Below, piece by piece: positions 1 to 10,010 of a stretch of DNA of 64,000 nt. The stretch lies in contig JAQXOO010000015.1 of the NCBI GenBank assembly GCA_029099685.1, positions 1 through 64,000 of the forward strand, in the 5' to 3' direction. The position numbers and the translations under genes were made by a program. Each line of letters opens with the position of its first letter. Within the stretch, counting starts at the first letter, position 1. The notes below the pieces were generated by a model. The model searched no databases and was not told where the DNA came from. It saw only the letters and a list, made by a program, of their open reading frames with translations. Origin of the DNA: Clostridia bacterium. GTDB lineage: Bacteria > Bacillota > Clostridia > Oscillospirales > Butyricicoccaceae.

Positions 1-3000
1 GGTAATGCCGTTCTCAGCGGCCCACAGAACTGCGTTGGCGTAGTAAGCGTCAGCCGCCACGTCGGTGAAGGGATTCACGCTGTCGGAGGCGGGGGCCTTC
101 TGGCTGCGCCACAGGAAGGTGACGATCTGGGCGCGGGTGCATTTCGCGTTGGGGGTAAAGGTGGTGTCGCTGGTACCCGTGGTGATGCCGTTCTCGACCG
201 CCCACAAGACCGCATCGTAGTAGTAGCTCCCCTTGGCCACATCCTTGAAGGGCATTTCGCTGCTCTTGGGAGCGGGGCTGCCGGCAGCGCGCCACAGGAA
301 GGTCACGGCCTGCGCGCGGGTGCAGGGCGCGTTGGGTGCGAAGTGGGTATCATCCACGCCGCCGGTGATGCCGTTTTCAGCGGCCCACAGCACCGCGTCA
401 TAGTAATAATCGCCGGGGAACACATCCACGAAGAAGTTCAGCATGGAATTGTCCTCCATGAAGGTGGCCTTGACGGTGACCTTGCTTCCGGGCATTTTGA
501 AGGTGAACTTGCCGTCGCCCTTGTGGGTCAGCTCGATCTCGTTGCCGCTCTTGTCGGTGACGGTCAGGGTCTCCAGCGTGTAGCCCTTGTCGGGCGCAAC
601 GGTCAGGGTAACGGTCTCGCCCTTCGACGCGGTTTCAGGGCTGACGGTTATACTGCCATTCGCGGCATTGCCGATTGAAATCATTTTGCTTGGCGTGTGG
701 CCGTCGCAGTCCGGAGATGGAGTATCATCCTCAACGTCCTCATCCTCAACGTCCTCATCCTCAACGTCCTCATCCTCAGTGTCAGGCGTGTTGTTGGTGG
801 AAAGCAGCTCGTCGCTGGCCTCCGTCGCAGTCTCTCCCAAGTTGGCACCCCAGGCAGACACATACTCGCCGTCATCGATGTAGTAAAGGACCACAACGCT
901 CTCCGGCGTCATTGCACCGGACGTGATCACCGTATCGGGCGCAATCGGCATGCCGTCAAATTCCTGACTTCCGAGGGAATTGCCGGCTTCGTCCAGATAT
1001 TCGATCTCCGCGTCCATGGTCCCTGCGCCGGTGCCGCGGATATCCAGCACATAGTCCTCAGAATAGTCCAGCGTGAAAACGATGCCATCATCAACCCGCT
1101 CCACCGTGCCAAAGGGGCGCTCAAAAGGACCGTACTCACTGTCAAGGATAAAGCCGTTCAGCGTAACAGAAGCTTCCACAGGACAATTTATGCGGATGAT
1201 CGTCTTACTCGCTTTTTGGGTTTCCCGAACTTTCTTCCACGTTTTTGCTGTACCCTCAAAATAGGATCCGCCGTTGGTATCGTCAACGTAGTTGATCGAA
1301 TTCTTCAGCGAATCGTAACTCCTGTACTCTAATAAAAGACTGTGGTTGGTCTTGCTGACGTTTTTTCCTCCGCCATAGCTGATGCAATAAATTCCTTTTC
1401 CATCGTCTCTCTCTCCGAGAAATACGATCGAGTGGCCGAACAATCGGATTTCCTCTCCAGGATCAGCCCATTTGCGGATAAACTCTTTGACTTTTTCAAC
1501 GGATCTCTTATCACTGAATTTGTTGAATTTTTGTGCCTTTCCGGTACGACCGTAAGTGTACTGTTCGCAGAATTGCGCATATGCCATGCATCCGCCGCAT
1601 CCGTGCTGCAGCTTAATAGGGCCAAACACGGAATCTTTGATGATTTTATCTTTATATTTCTGCGTTTTGTTAGCCTGATCGATGTTCTGGATCGTAAAGT
1701 TTTTATTTAGGTCCACTGAACCCGTAAATATGGCCTTCTCAGTGTTTGCAAATTTACGATTCTTATTGATTCCCGTCGGTCTGAACTGTGCCTTGAAGAT
1801 CAGGTTATAGATCGCATTCTCAATATTCTCCCGGGAATCGGCATCTGCGTTTTTCAGAGCGTCTTTCGTAACGCGTTTAACGAACCGCAGATTGTTGGAT
1901 GCCTCATCGATCTTGATCGTATAGTTCCGCCGCGCGGCTGACGCACCGGGAACCTGGTTTGTAACCTGCACAGTAAATGTAAATGTACCGGCCTTCTTGG
2001 GTTTTCCGGTGATCTCGCCGGTTTCGCTGTTCATCGTCAGCCCATCCGGCAGCTTCCCAGAGGTGATACTCCATGTGAAGGGAACTGTCCCGGTCACCTT
2101 TATGGTATCCTTATAGGCCATACCGATCTCACTATCCAGCAGAGAATCCGTTGTGATGCCGGGCGCAGTCCCGGGCAGCGACGCAGACGGCCCCTTATAA
2201 CCGCATATCTTGCATTCCTGATGTTGTTTTCCCGGGTTTGCGCCGAAGGGCTCCTCATCCGGATACCACTCGAGAACGTGTACGCCCACATTCTCCACCG
2301 CATAACAGCCGGCATGCTTGCACCCAAACCAGTGTCCGCGGTCAAAAAGCGTTTCCCAATACCACTGCCACTGATGCATACCCAGACGAACATACGGGGT
2401 AGTGGTCGGGTCAAACGCCCATGTCGATTCCCGCTGTGCAGATGCTTCATTCGCGCCGGCGAAGATCTCCTCCGGAACATTCAGCGGCGCTTGGCTGAAC
2501 GCGGCGGGTTTGCCGATGACCGTCAGCGAGGCAGACGGGTTTGCAATCTGGATTGTCAGATTTTTCGCCTCGATGGCGATGCCGTCCTGTTTCCTCATTG
2601 TTATGCTTGATTCAATGCGCAGCGTCAAGTGATCCAGCTCCGATTTCAGCATCGGCGTAGTGCCCGCAGTGCCAAAACTGTTGCCATTCGCCCGCAGCGT
2701 CAGCGTGTTGGTCTTCGGATCAAAACTTGCTTCGCCCTTGCCCTTGCCCAGAATATCTGCCTTGTTGGCTTCCGTCACCTTTGTGCCGAAAAACCAGAGG
2801 GCATAGCTTTCATCCTCAGGTGGCGGAGTGGGAGTGGAGGGTTCCGGGCTGATATTCCATACGCAGTCATCGCTCGGCGTGACGGAAAGATCCTTTCCGC
2901 TGGCAAGAATTTTGCCGGAGATGGTCATCGTCACCTGACCGTGATACGGCGTGCATCCCCTGCCCTGAATACGCACAGCCATCATCCGGTCGTTTTGAGT

Positions 3001-4065
3001 CAGGGACTTTTCATTGACCAGATAGAATTCTCCGTCTGCAGGCGTATCCAGAAGCAGGTAGTTCGTCAGGTCGGTTCCGGCGGGGAGTGTGCCGTTCTCG
3101 GCGTCATATCCGTTGATCTGACTGAGGTCGAAGGAATCGCCCGTCAGATCAAGGTCAATACTTGCATTGATTGCGCGGTGTCCTTCGCCAGAAATCACGC
3201 CGGAGAGCGAAGCGGAGCGTGCCGTTGTCCCATCCGTATTGAATACAGCACTTGCCGCAGACCAGCTAGAACTTTGAACTGTGCTGATATCCCGGCTTAA
3301 TGCCGCAACTTTGAAGGTAAATTGGTCGAAATGGGAATCCTCCAGCCATGATTTTATATCCGCGCTGCATTCAGTGCTGTAAACAAGCTGAATCAGATTG
3401 CTGCTATTTACGTCAGATACTACAATGCCGTAGGCCGCAATCTGGGATGTATTGCTGCCTGGCTGTGTCCAACTGAGCACTCCATCCGTATAGCTCAAAT
3501 TTATCGGTGCTAAAAGCTTTTGGGAGGGCTGGGTATAGTGCCAGATATCAGATTCTGCTACTGCACTGTCCAACAGGTTATCAAAGTCATCGCCTGATGA
3601 GTTTCTCAGTTCCTCACTGATTATATATTGCACTGTGAAATAGTAGTCTCCGCTTTTCAGATGACCGGCGTTTGAAGTGCTATCGTCGTATTCATTGAAT
3701 ATTAACTCACTGACGATAGGCGTGCTTTCAATGCTACGGTATTTAGGCCACATAATAACAGTACCATCAGCAACAAATTCGTCTGAACCAGCAGGTGCGT
3801 CCGCTTTTCGGTACAGCTTATATTTTGCTTCGATAGCATAGTTTCCGATGACTTCAATTAGGTCTTCACCGTTCCATGTGCAGATTTCAGGCAAATAAAA
3901 GCCGGAATCGGTGTCATAGAACGACCATACGTCATTAGAATATCCGCCCCATTTCAGTCCGGTTGGGGTGGGAAGTGGTTCAGCAGTATTCGCCAGCGTC
4001 TGAACCGGCAAAATTCCCGCCAGCATCACAACGCACAACAGCAAAGAAACCATTCGTTTTCGCAT
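1..4065 (-). CDS. Secreted SLH-domain surface protein, C-terminus beyond window; contains putative-Ig (He_PIG-like) region and a cysteine-protease-like segment
   Basis: Open minus frame from ATG at 4063-4065 with signal peptide MRKRMVSLLLCVVMLAGILPVQTLA; C-terminal SLH repeats read in lines 1-450 (e.g. NPFTDVAADAYYANAVLWAAENGIT); EDEDV acidic repeat; HGCGGCMAYAQFCEQ...GHSIVFLGE motif. ORF runs off the left edge, so it is not in the ORF track. Confidence 0.85.
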   Translation of the reverse strand, partial: MRKRMVSLLLCVVMLAGILPVQTLANTAEPLPTPTGLKWGGYSNDVWSFYDTDSGFYLPEICTWNGEDLIEVIGNYAIEAKYKLYRKADAPAGSDEFVADGTVIMWPKYRSIESTPIVSELIFNEYDDSTSNAGHLKSGDYYFTVQYIISEELRNSSGDDFDNLLDSAVAESDIWHYTQPSQKLLAPINLSYTDGVLSWTQPGSNTSQIAAYGIVVSDVNSSNLIQLVYSTECSADIKSWLEDSHFDQFTFKVAALSRDISTVQSSSWSAASAVFNTDGTTARSASLSGVISGEGHRAINASIDLDLTGDSFDLSQINGYDAENGTLPAGTDLTNYLLLDTPADGEFYLVNEKSLTQNDRMMAVRIQGRGCTPYHGQVTMTISGKILASGKDLSVTPSDDCVWNISPEPSTPTPPPEDESYALWFFGTKVTEANKADILGKGKGEASFDPKTNTLTLRANGNSFGTAGTTPMLKSELDHLTLRIESSITMRKQDGIAIEAKNLTIQIANPSASLTVIGKPAAFSQAPLNVPEEIFAGANEASAQRESTWAFDPTTTPYVRLGMHQWQWYWETLFDRGHWFGCKHAGCYAVENVGVHVLEWYPDEEPFGANPGKQHQECKICGYKGPSASLPGTAPGITTDSLLDSEIGMAYKDTIKVTGTVPFTWSITSGKLPDGLTMNSETGEITGKPKKAGTFTFTVQVTNQVPGASAARRNYTIKIDEASNNLRFVKRVTKDALKNADADSRENIENAIYNLIFKAQFRPTGINKNRKFANTEKAIFTGSVDLNKNFTIQNIDQANKTQKYKDKIIKDSVFGPIKLQHGCGGCMAYAQFCEQYTYGRTGKAQKFNKFSDKRSVEKVKEFIRKWADPGEEIRLFGHSIVFLGERDDGKGIYCISYGGGKNVSKTNHSLLLEYRSYDSLKNSINYVDDTNGGSYFEGTAKTWKKVRETQKASKTIIRINCPVEASVTLNGFILDSEYGPFERPFGTVERVDDGIVFTLDYSEDYVLDIRGTGAGTMDAEIEYLDEAGNSLGSQEFDGMPIAPDTVITSGAMTPESVVVLYYIDDGEYVSAWGANLGETATEASDELLSTNNTPDTEDEDVEDEDVEDEDVEDDTPSPDCDGHTPSKMISIGNAANGSITVSPETASKGETVTLTVAPDKGYTLETLTVTDKSGNEIELTHKGDGKFTFKMPGSKVTVKATFMEDNSMLNFFVDVFPGDYYYDAVLWAAENGITGGVDDTHFAPNAPCTRAQAVTFLWRAAGSPAPKSSEMPFKDVAKGSYYYDAVLWAVENGITTGTSDTTFTPNAKCTRAQIVTFLWRSQKAPASDSVNPFTDVAADAYYANAVLWAAENGIT
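729..779 (-). repeat. 15-bp in-frame tandem repeat encoding EDEDV acidic linker
   Basis: cctcaacgtcctcat unit repeated about 3.3 times; translates to EDEDVEDEDVEDEDVEDD in the SLH protein frame. Confidence 0.85.
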
Positions 4066-4140
4066 CTCTCATTTTCCTTTCTCGCATTTGATGATTTCCG
4101 CAGGGAGTATGGTTTCCGATCCGCGCGGGCACCTCCTCCG

Positions 4141-4260
4141 CCGCAGAAAGGGCTTGCGCTGCACGGCAACTTTGTGTATATTTATAGCGTAAATCCCCCA
4201 TTGCGGCGACCGCTTTTGCACGATCCGCACGGTTTTCAGCATAATTCGCACAACGATTCA
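4141..4260. promoter_or_regulatory. 120-bp repeated control region, copy 1 (between SLH gene and histidine kinase gene)
   Basis: 112/120 identical by eye to 18670-18789; contains TATAAA-like -10 on minus strand and degenerate 10-bp direct half-sites 20 bp apart. Confidence 0.75.
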
Positions 4261-4273
4261 GGAGGAATGCTTT

Positions 4274-5563
4274 ATGATACGCCTGACCCCTCTCTTTCTG
4301 ATCGGAAACGCCATTTTTTATTGCATCATGGCCGCCGCGTACTGCCGGATCCTCAAGCGCCGGTTTTCCTGGCCGGTCACGCTGCTTGGATTTCTGATCG
4401 GCTTTTTGGCCTATGTGCTCCCCCCGGAGTTGATGCCCTACGCGGACATGGAGCGGGTGTTGTTTGCGCTGGTCACCGTCCCCCTGACGCCCATTGTGTT
4501 GTTCCGGGACAAATGGTATAAATCCCTGCTCTGCGCCGCCGTCGCACTGGTATCCATGTCCGTGTCGGATCTGTTCTCGGTCTCCGTTTTGCTGACGCCG
4601 GAGCAGCTCCAGCAGGGTCTTACCTTTCAGCCGTTCCAGGTGCAGCTGGCTGTGTTTGCCATCTTTTTAGCCACGGACGCGTTTCTGATGTGGGCCTTTA
4701 CACTGCTGATGAACCGCTATAAGAACCGGCTTTCGGGTAAAGAATGGCTGCTGTATCTGAGCTTTCCCATCAGCCAGTATCTTCTGCTGTATGGCTGGAT
4801 CATCCTCTGCCGGGTGGATTTCAGCCTGCGCCGCGTCCTGGTCATGCTGCTGGGTCTGGCAGTCTGCGTAGTGGCGGACGCCGCGCTGTTCGCCGCGATC
4901 CGCGGTATGGCGCAGCGAAGCGAACTGAAAGCGAAAAATGACCTGTTGGCCCGGCAGATCGACCTGCAAAAAGAGCACTATTCCGCCATTACAGCCCAAT
5001 ATGAGAATATCCGCCGGATCCGCCACGATATATCCAGCCATCTGTATACCGTGGAGGCTCTTTTGAAGGAGGGGCAGTATACCGAGGCTGCAGCCTATTC
5101 CGCCGAGGTATCCGAAGCCTGCCGCTACAGATCCAATCTGGGCAGCTGTGAAAATCCCATCGTGGACGCCTTTCTCTTTTCCAGAACCGAGGAACTGAAG
5201 ACACAGGGCTATGAAATACAGACACAGGTCCGTGTCCCGGCCCGCACCGGCATTCCGGATGCCGATATGGTGGTGGCCTTCGGAAATCTGCTGGACAATG
5301 CCGTGGAGGCCTGTCAGGCCGCCGGGAGAAAGCAGATCGCCCTTTCCGCGCATATGGAAAAGGGGTATCTTCACATTGAAGAGCGCAATCTCGCCCCCGC
5401 AGCCCCCACCTCCCGAAAGCGCCGCATCCCGGAGCTGGAACGGGGCATCGGCTTTCACATTCTTCAGGAGCTTGCCGGAAGGTATGACGGAAGCTTTGCC
5501 GCTTCTGTGGAGCAAAACGAGTTTACGGCAAGCCTGATCCTGAAAGGAGCTGCAGAGGTATGA
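4274..5563 (+). CDS. GHKL-type sensor histidine kinase (AgrC/LytS-like)
   Basis: N-terminal multi-TM region, RRIRHDISSHLYTVEALL H-box, NLLDNAVEAC N-box; overlaps a LytTR response regulator. Confidence 0.9.
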   Translation: MIRLTPLFLIGNAIFYCIMAAAYCRILKRRFSWPVTLLGFLIGFLAYVLPPELMPYADMERVLFALVTVPLTPIVLFRDKWYKSLLCAAVALVSMSVSDLFSVSVLLTPEQLQQGLTFQPFQVQLAVFAIFLATDAFLMWAFTLLMNRYKNRLSGKEWLLYLSFPISQYLLLYGWIILCRVDFSLRRVLVMLLGLAVCVVADAALFAAIRGMAQRSELKAKNDLLARQIDLQKEHYSAITAQYENIRRIRHDISSHLYTVEALLKEGQYTEAAAYSAEVSEACRYRSNLGSCENPIVDAFLFSRTEELKTQGYEIQTQVRVPARTGIPDADMVVAFGNLLDNAVEACQAAGRKQIALSAHMEKGYLHIEERNLAPAAPTSRKRRIPELERGIGFHILQELAGRYDGSFAASVEQNEFTASLILKGAAEV

Positions 5564-6264
5564 TTCCGATCGCCGTCTGCGATGATGAACGGATACACGG
5601 TCTGCGGACCAGAGAGGTCATTCTCAGCCACGGCGGGGTACGGGATCCCGTGGTCCAACTCTTCGAAACGCCGGACGCTCTGTTGGACGCCATCCGCCTG
5701 CGGGATTACTGCCCCCGGGTGGCCGTGCTGGACATCCGGATGGAGGGTACCGACGGGATCCGGCTGGCGGAACAGATCAACGACCTGTTGCCCCAGTGCG
5801 CCGTGATTTTCCTGACCGCGTTTTTGGAATACGCCACCGATGTCTACGAGACGCGGCATGTCTATTTTATTCTGAAAAACGAGCTGGAGCAGCGGATCGG
5901 CAGCGCACTGGAAAAGGCGCTTGACGGGACGGGGATGCCCCCGCACCTGCATCTGTCTTCCGGTTCTTCCGTCAAAAGCATTCTGCTTCGGGATGTCCTC
6001 TATCTGGAGCGGATCCTGCACAAGACAAGGGTTCGGATGGGTAATGGCACAGAGATGGTGGCCGCGCCTCCTGCCGAACTGCTGAAAGACGTGAGGGAAG
6101 GCACTTTTATCCGCTGCCACCAAAGCTATTGGGTCAACTACGAACATATCAACGCCATGGAAAAAAATGAGTTCGTGCTGTCCGACGGGACGCGGATCCC
6201 GATCAGCCGCACCTTTCGCGACAGCGCAAAGGCTGCGTTTTTCTCCGATATGCGCACGCGTTGA
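5560..6264 (+). CDS. LytTR-family response regulator (receiver + LytTR DNA-binding domain)
   Basis: VCDDE, VLDIRMEGTDG receiver motifs; C-terminal LYLERILHKTRVRM...FIRCHQSYWVN LytTR pattern; ATGA overlap with kinase. Confidence 0.92.
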   Translation: MIPIAVCDDERIHGLRTREVILSHGGVRDPVVQLFETPDALLDAIRLRDYCPRVAVLDIRMEGTDGIRLAEQINDLLPQCAVIFLTAFLEYATDVYETRHVYFILKNELEQRIGSALEKALDGTGMPPHLHLSSGSSVKSILLRDVLYLERILHKTRVRMGNGTEMVAAPPAELLKDVREGTFIRCHQSYWVNYEHINAMEKNEFVLSDGTRIPISRTFRDSAKAAFFSDMRTR

Positions 6265-6461
6265 TTTCCGCAAATGCCGTACAGGAGCTGCCTAAGGATG
6301 TTCCTCTCCAACTTCGGCATTGACTATGACGCGATCGCCAAGGAACAATTTGTAAACCTGATTGAGGTCTTGAACCTGTCCAAACATAAGAAAACCCCAC
6401 TATCCAGCGGGGCAAGGCAAGTCTCCAACAGACCCGCGGAAAAGGAAAACGCGAATAAGCG

Positions 6462-6511
6462 GAAAACACGCCATACGCAGCCTTTGAAGCTGAATATGGC
6501 GTGTTTTTTCA
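6462..6511 (+). terminator. Intrinsic terminator
   Basis: aaaacacgccata...tatggcgtgttttttc inverted repeat with T run. Confidence 0.7.
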
Positions 6512-6603
6512 TTGATCAATCGATGCTCATTTCGCGCTGTTGCGCTAACACTGCCTGACGAACACCTGCCATTGGGTGGCTTTTTGCTTGGTTCCGCGCC
6601 TTT

Positions 6604-7740
6604 TCAATACAGCCGGTACTGTTCCGCCTGTTCCCGGAAGGCGGCGCAGTCGGCCGCTTGGTCCCGGAGCAGCGTGTCCGCGCTCCAGTCCGGCTCCTCC
6701 AGGTCCCGCCGGCCCGCCAGCAGGGAAAGAAAGCACGTTCCGCCTGCTGTCTGGGGCGGCAGAACGGAAAAGGTCCCTGGAAACGCCGTCCTTGCCAGCT
6801 CCACCAGGCGGAATCCCAGCTCCACCGGCCGGATGCTGTGCCCGTCGGTAACGTGCAGATGCACGCCGCCGCAGACTTCGCCCCGGTGCTTGGAGGCCGT
6901 GGGCACAAAATACACCGGCGTGCTCTCCACCCCGGGCAAGCCCAGGGCGTTAAAAGCCCGGGACAGCCCTTCGGCGTCCACGCCGGGCGCGCCCACCATG
7001 GCAAAGGGGTCCGCCGTGCCCCGGCCCTCGGACCAGGAAGTGCCCTCAAACAGGCAGGTGCCGGGATAGAGCAGCGCCGTCTCGAACCGGGGCATGGCCA
7101 GACTAGGCATCACCCACACCCGCCCCCAGTCATAAAACATCATGGACCGGGTCAGCCCCGCGCAGGGCACCACCTGCAGGTCGCAGCCCAGTCTTTCCTC
7201 TCCGTTGACCATCCGGGCGAACTCGCCGCAGGTCAGGCCGTAGCGCTGGGGCATCTCCCAGCAGCCCACAAAGCTGCGGCATTCCCGCTGCAGCAGGGTG
7301 CCTTCCACCGTCCCGCCCAGGGGATTGCCCCGGTCCAGCACCACCAGGCGCTTGCCCGCTCCGGCGCAGCCGGCCATGGCGTTTCGCAGGGTGGAAATAA
7401 AGGTATAATACCGGCATCCCACGTCCTGAATGTCATAGACCAGCGTGTCGAACCGGTCCAGCGCCTGGAACGAAAGCCCCTTGCCATCTCTGCGGTACAG
7501 GCTCATCATGGGCAGGCCGGAGGGCCCGTCCACGCAGTCGTCAAACAGCTCTCCCGCGCCCTTGTCCCCCCGGACGCCGTGCTCCGGGGCCAGCAGCAAC
7601 TGCAGGTCGCAGACCTCCCGCAGCCGGTCGATGGAACTGCGGTTGTCCGCCGTCCGGCCCGAGGGCGCGGTGATCAGCGCCACCCGCCCCGCCAGCAGCT
7701 CCCGGTATTCCGCCACACGGTCAATGCCGAATAAGATCAT
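6604..7740 (-). CDS. DUF1343 family protein (NamZ-type exo-beta-N-acetylmuramidase family)
   Basis: MILFGIDRVAEYRELLAGRVALIT...LLAPEHGVRGD...DIQDVGCRYYTFISTL...DRGNPLGG...LYPGTCLFEGTSWSEGRGT motifs typical of the family. Confidence 0.88.
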   Translation of the reverse strand: MILFGIDRVAEYRELLAGRVALITAPSGRTADNRSSIDRLREVCDLQLLLAPEHGVRGDKGAGELFDDCVDGPSGLPMMSLYRRDGKGLSFQALDRFDTLVYDIQDVGCRYYTFISTLRNAMAGCAGAGKRLVVLDRGNPLGGTVEGTLLQRECRSFVGCWEMPQRYGLTCGEFARMVNGEERLGCDLQVVPCAGLTRSMMFYDWGRVWVMPSLAMPRFETALLYPGTCLFEGTSWSEGRGTADPFAMVGAPGVDAEGLSRAFNALGLPGVESTPVYFVPTASKHRGEVCGGVHLHVTDGHSIRPVELGFRLVELARTAFPGTFSVLPPQTAGGTCFLSLLAGRRDLEEPDWSADTLLRDQAADCAAFREQAEQYRLY

Positions 7741-8630
7741 AACAGCTCCTTTTCCATCGCGGCGAACGTCCGGACGTCCCGGAAGCCCGCCTTGCGGTAC
7801 ATCCTCCCGGCGGGGTTGTCCACCCCGGTGAACAGGGTCATATACCGTGCCCCCGCCGCCTGCTCCGCCTGCAAAAGGCGGTAAAACAGCAGCTTGCCCA
7901 ATCCGTGTCCCCGCCATTGCGGCCCCACGGCGATGCCCGCGAAATAGCCCCGCCCGCAGGGCTCGGGCCGCACCGGCCCGGTAAAGCCCGCCACCGTGGA
8001 GCCGGACAGGCCCACCAGCAGGGGCAGTCCCGCCCGGGCCGCCGCCGGGATCTCGGCGCTCCACATGGAATTGCGCAGGCTCTCCACCATCTCATCCACG
8101 CCCCGGTGGCGAGCGCTGTCATACCAGTCCACGGTATAGCCCTCCTCCGCCATGGCCTCTGCCTGCCGGGCCAGTTCCTCTGGAAAGGAGAAGCCCTCCA
8201 GCGGCAGGTACATGGCCGTCTGGCGGCTGCGCACCTGCCAGCCCCGGCTCTTCAGCAGGGGAAGCAGGCCGCTGTCCTCGGGCACGCCGGGCAGGTTGTT
8301 GTGGAGCGCCCCGCCGGTGCCCGGGAGGACCCAGGGCAGGCGGATCGGACAAAACCAGTTCACCTGCAGCCGGGAAAGGCCCCGGGCCGCGGCGTCTGCC
8401 TCCGCGATTTCCAGCAGCTCCGCCGTTTGTCCCAGGGCGCAGGCCAGGAATTCCCCCGTGCAGCAGACAAAACCCCGGACCGCGCCGTCCTCCAGCGCCA
8501 CCCACGCCCGCTCCGGGCAAAAGTCCGGATGCCCGGTGAGCAGGTCCGCTGCCCCGGGGGCGCAGCGTTCCTCTGCCAGCGTCCGGATAGCGTCTCCGGG
8601 CCGCCAGTTCCGCAGGGTCATCTCTCCCAT
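7737..8630 (-). CDS. GNAT N-acetyltransferase
   Basis: GIAVGPQWRGHGLGKLLFYRLLQAEQAAGARYMTLFTGVDNPAGRMYRKAGF motif; 4-bp overlap with downstream DUF1343 gene. Confidence 0.85.
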   Translation of the reverse strand: MGEMTLRNWRPGDAIRTLAEERCAPGAADLLTGHPDFCPERAWVALEDGAVRGFVCCTGEFLACALGQTAELLEIAEADAAARGLSRLQVNWFCPIRLPWVLPGTGGALHNNLPGVPEDSGLLPLLKSRGWQVRSRQTAMYLPLEGFSFPEELARQAEAMAEEGYTVDWYDSARHRGVDEMVESLRNSMWSAEIPAAARAGLPLLVGLSGSTVAGFTGPVRPEPCGRGYFAGIAVGPQWRGHGLGKLLFYRLLQAEQAAGARYMTLFTGVDNPAGRMYRKAGFRDVRTFAAMEKELL

Positions 8631-8640
8631 GGGCCGTTCC

Positions 8641-9954
8641 TTACAGGCAGTAGTTTCCGTCTCCGTCCCGGGTCAGCGTCCTGCCGAAATAGGCCTCCAT
8701 GGCCTGCTTCAGCCACGCCAGGTCCCGGACGCCCGCCGTTTCGCAGGCGGAATGCATGGCCAGCTGGGCCAGGCCGATGTCCACCGTGTTCACCGGCACC
8801 TGGGTGTCCGCGATGCTTCCCAGGGTGCCGCCGCCGGGCAGATCCGAGCGGTTGGCATAGACCTGGGTGGGCACCCCGGCCTCTTGACACACCCGGCGGA
8901 AGATGGCCGCGCTGACCCCATCGGTGGCGTACCGCTGGTTGGCGTTGTACTTGATGACCACGCCCTGGTTCATAAAGGGGCAGTTGTCTCCGTCGGCATA
9001 TTCGGGATGGTTGGGATGCCGGGCGTGGGCGTTGTCCGCAGACACCAAAAAGCTCTGGGCCAGCATGGTCTGCAGCAGCTCCTCGTCTCCGCCCAGTCCC
9101 AGCACGATCCGGCGAAGGGTATCCCGCAAAAAGGCGGAAGCCGCGCCCTGCTTGGTGGAGCTGCCCACCTCTTCGTTGTCAAACACGCAGCACACCGGCA
9201 GGCTGCCGCTGTCCTCCGCCGCCAAAAAGCCCTGCATCAGGCTCCAGGCGCACTCCAGGTCATCCAGCTTGGGGGCATGGATAAACTGCTGCCGGTCGCC
9301 CAGCAGCGTGCCGGGGCAGCGGGCGTACAGGAACAGGTCGCTGCCCAGTACCGCCTCCGGGTCCGCCCCGGCGCACCGGGCGATCATCTCCGGGAAGGCC
9401 CCCGCGGACTCCCCGTCGCCGAACAGGGGATAGGTGTCCACATTGGCCTGGTATTTCATGCCGTCATTGGCGTTTCTGTTCATATGGATGGCCACATTGG
9501 GGATCACCAGCAGGTCCCGGTCCACATGGACCAGCCGCTGGGTGAGGCGCCCCTCCTCACACACCAGCACCCGGCCCGCCACCGACAGGGGCCGGTCCAG
9601 CCAGGTGGACATAAGCATCCCGCCGTACTTTTCCGTGTTCAGCTGAACATAGTGTCCCAGCGCGGGATGCTCCGGGTTTTCCTTGATCTTGAAGCAGGGG
9701 GAATCGCTGTGGGCCGCCGCCATCAAAAAGCCCCCCTTCAGGGCCGCCGGCGTGCGGAAGGCGATGATGGAGGATCCGTTCCGGGTGACAAAATACCGCC
9801 CGCCGGGGACCAGCTCCCACCGCTCCTGCTCCCGCAGGCGGCAATAGCCCGCCCTCTGGAGCATTTCCGCGAAGTTCTCCGTCACATGATAGCAGCTGGG
9901 GCTGTTCTGGATAAACGCCATCAGCTCCCTTGCCAGATTTTGTGCCTGTTCCAT
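8641..9954 (-). CDS. M18 family aminopeptidase (aspartyl aminopeptidase-like)
   Basis: AAHSDSPCFKIKENPE, VFDNEEVGSSTKQGA, SADNAHARHPNHPEYAD motifs. Confidence 0.93.
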   Translation of the reverse strand: MEQAQNLARELMAFIQNSPSCYHVTENFAEMLQRAGYCRLREQERWELVPGGRYFVTRNGSSIIAFRTPAALKGGFLMAAAHSDSPCFKIKENPEHPALGHYVQLNTEKYGGMLMSTWLDRPLSVAGRVLVCEEGRLTQRLVHVDRDLLVIPNVAIHMNRNANDGMKYQANVDTYPLFGDGESAGAFPEMIARCAGADPEAVLGSDLFLYARCPGTLLGDRQQFIHAPKLDDLECAWSLMQGFLAAEDSGSLPVCCVFDNEEVGSSTKQGAASAFLRDTLRRIVLGLGGDEELLQTMLAQSFLVSADNAHARHPNHPEYADGDNCPFMNQGVVIKYNANQRYATDGVSAAIFRRVCQEAGVPTQVYANRSDLPGGGTLGSIADTQVPVNTVDIGLAQLAMHSACETAGVRDLAWLKQAMEAYFGRTLTRDGDGNYCL

Positions 9955-10010
9955 GGTGTTTCCTCCGTTTCTGTTGTTGCCGCCCCGGGCCGTTGGGGGC
10001 GTTTTCTGTA

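Noticed and set aside
729-779. Possible CRISPR-like or minisatellite array
   Set aside because: 15-bp units are contiguous, without spacers and in frame, encoding an acidic linker in the SLH protein.
4200-4260. Canonical LytTR binding site in the 120-bp element
   Set aside because: Half-sites are degenerate and do not match the published LytTR consensus well; kept only as a hypothesis about activator binding.
6274-6558. 94-aa plus ORF after the LytTR regulator
   Set aside because: No family recognised, overlaps a terminator at its 3' end; probably a degenerate remnant or spurious.
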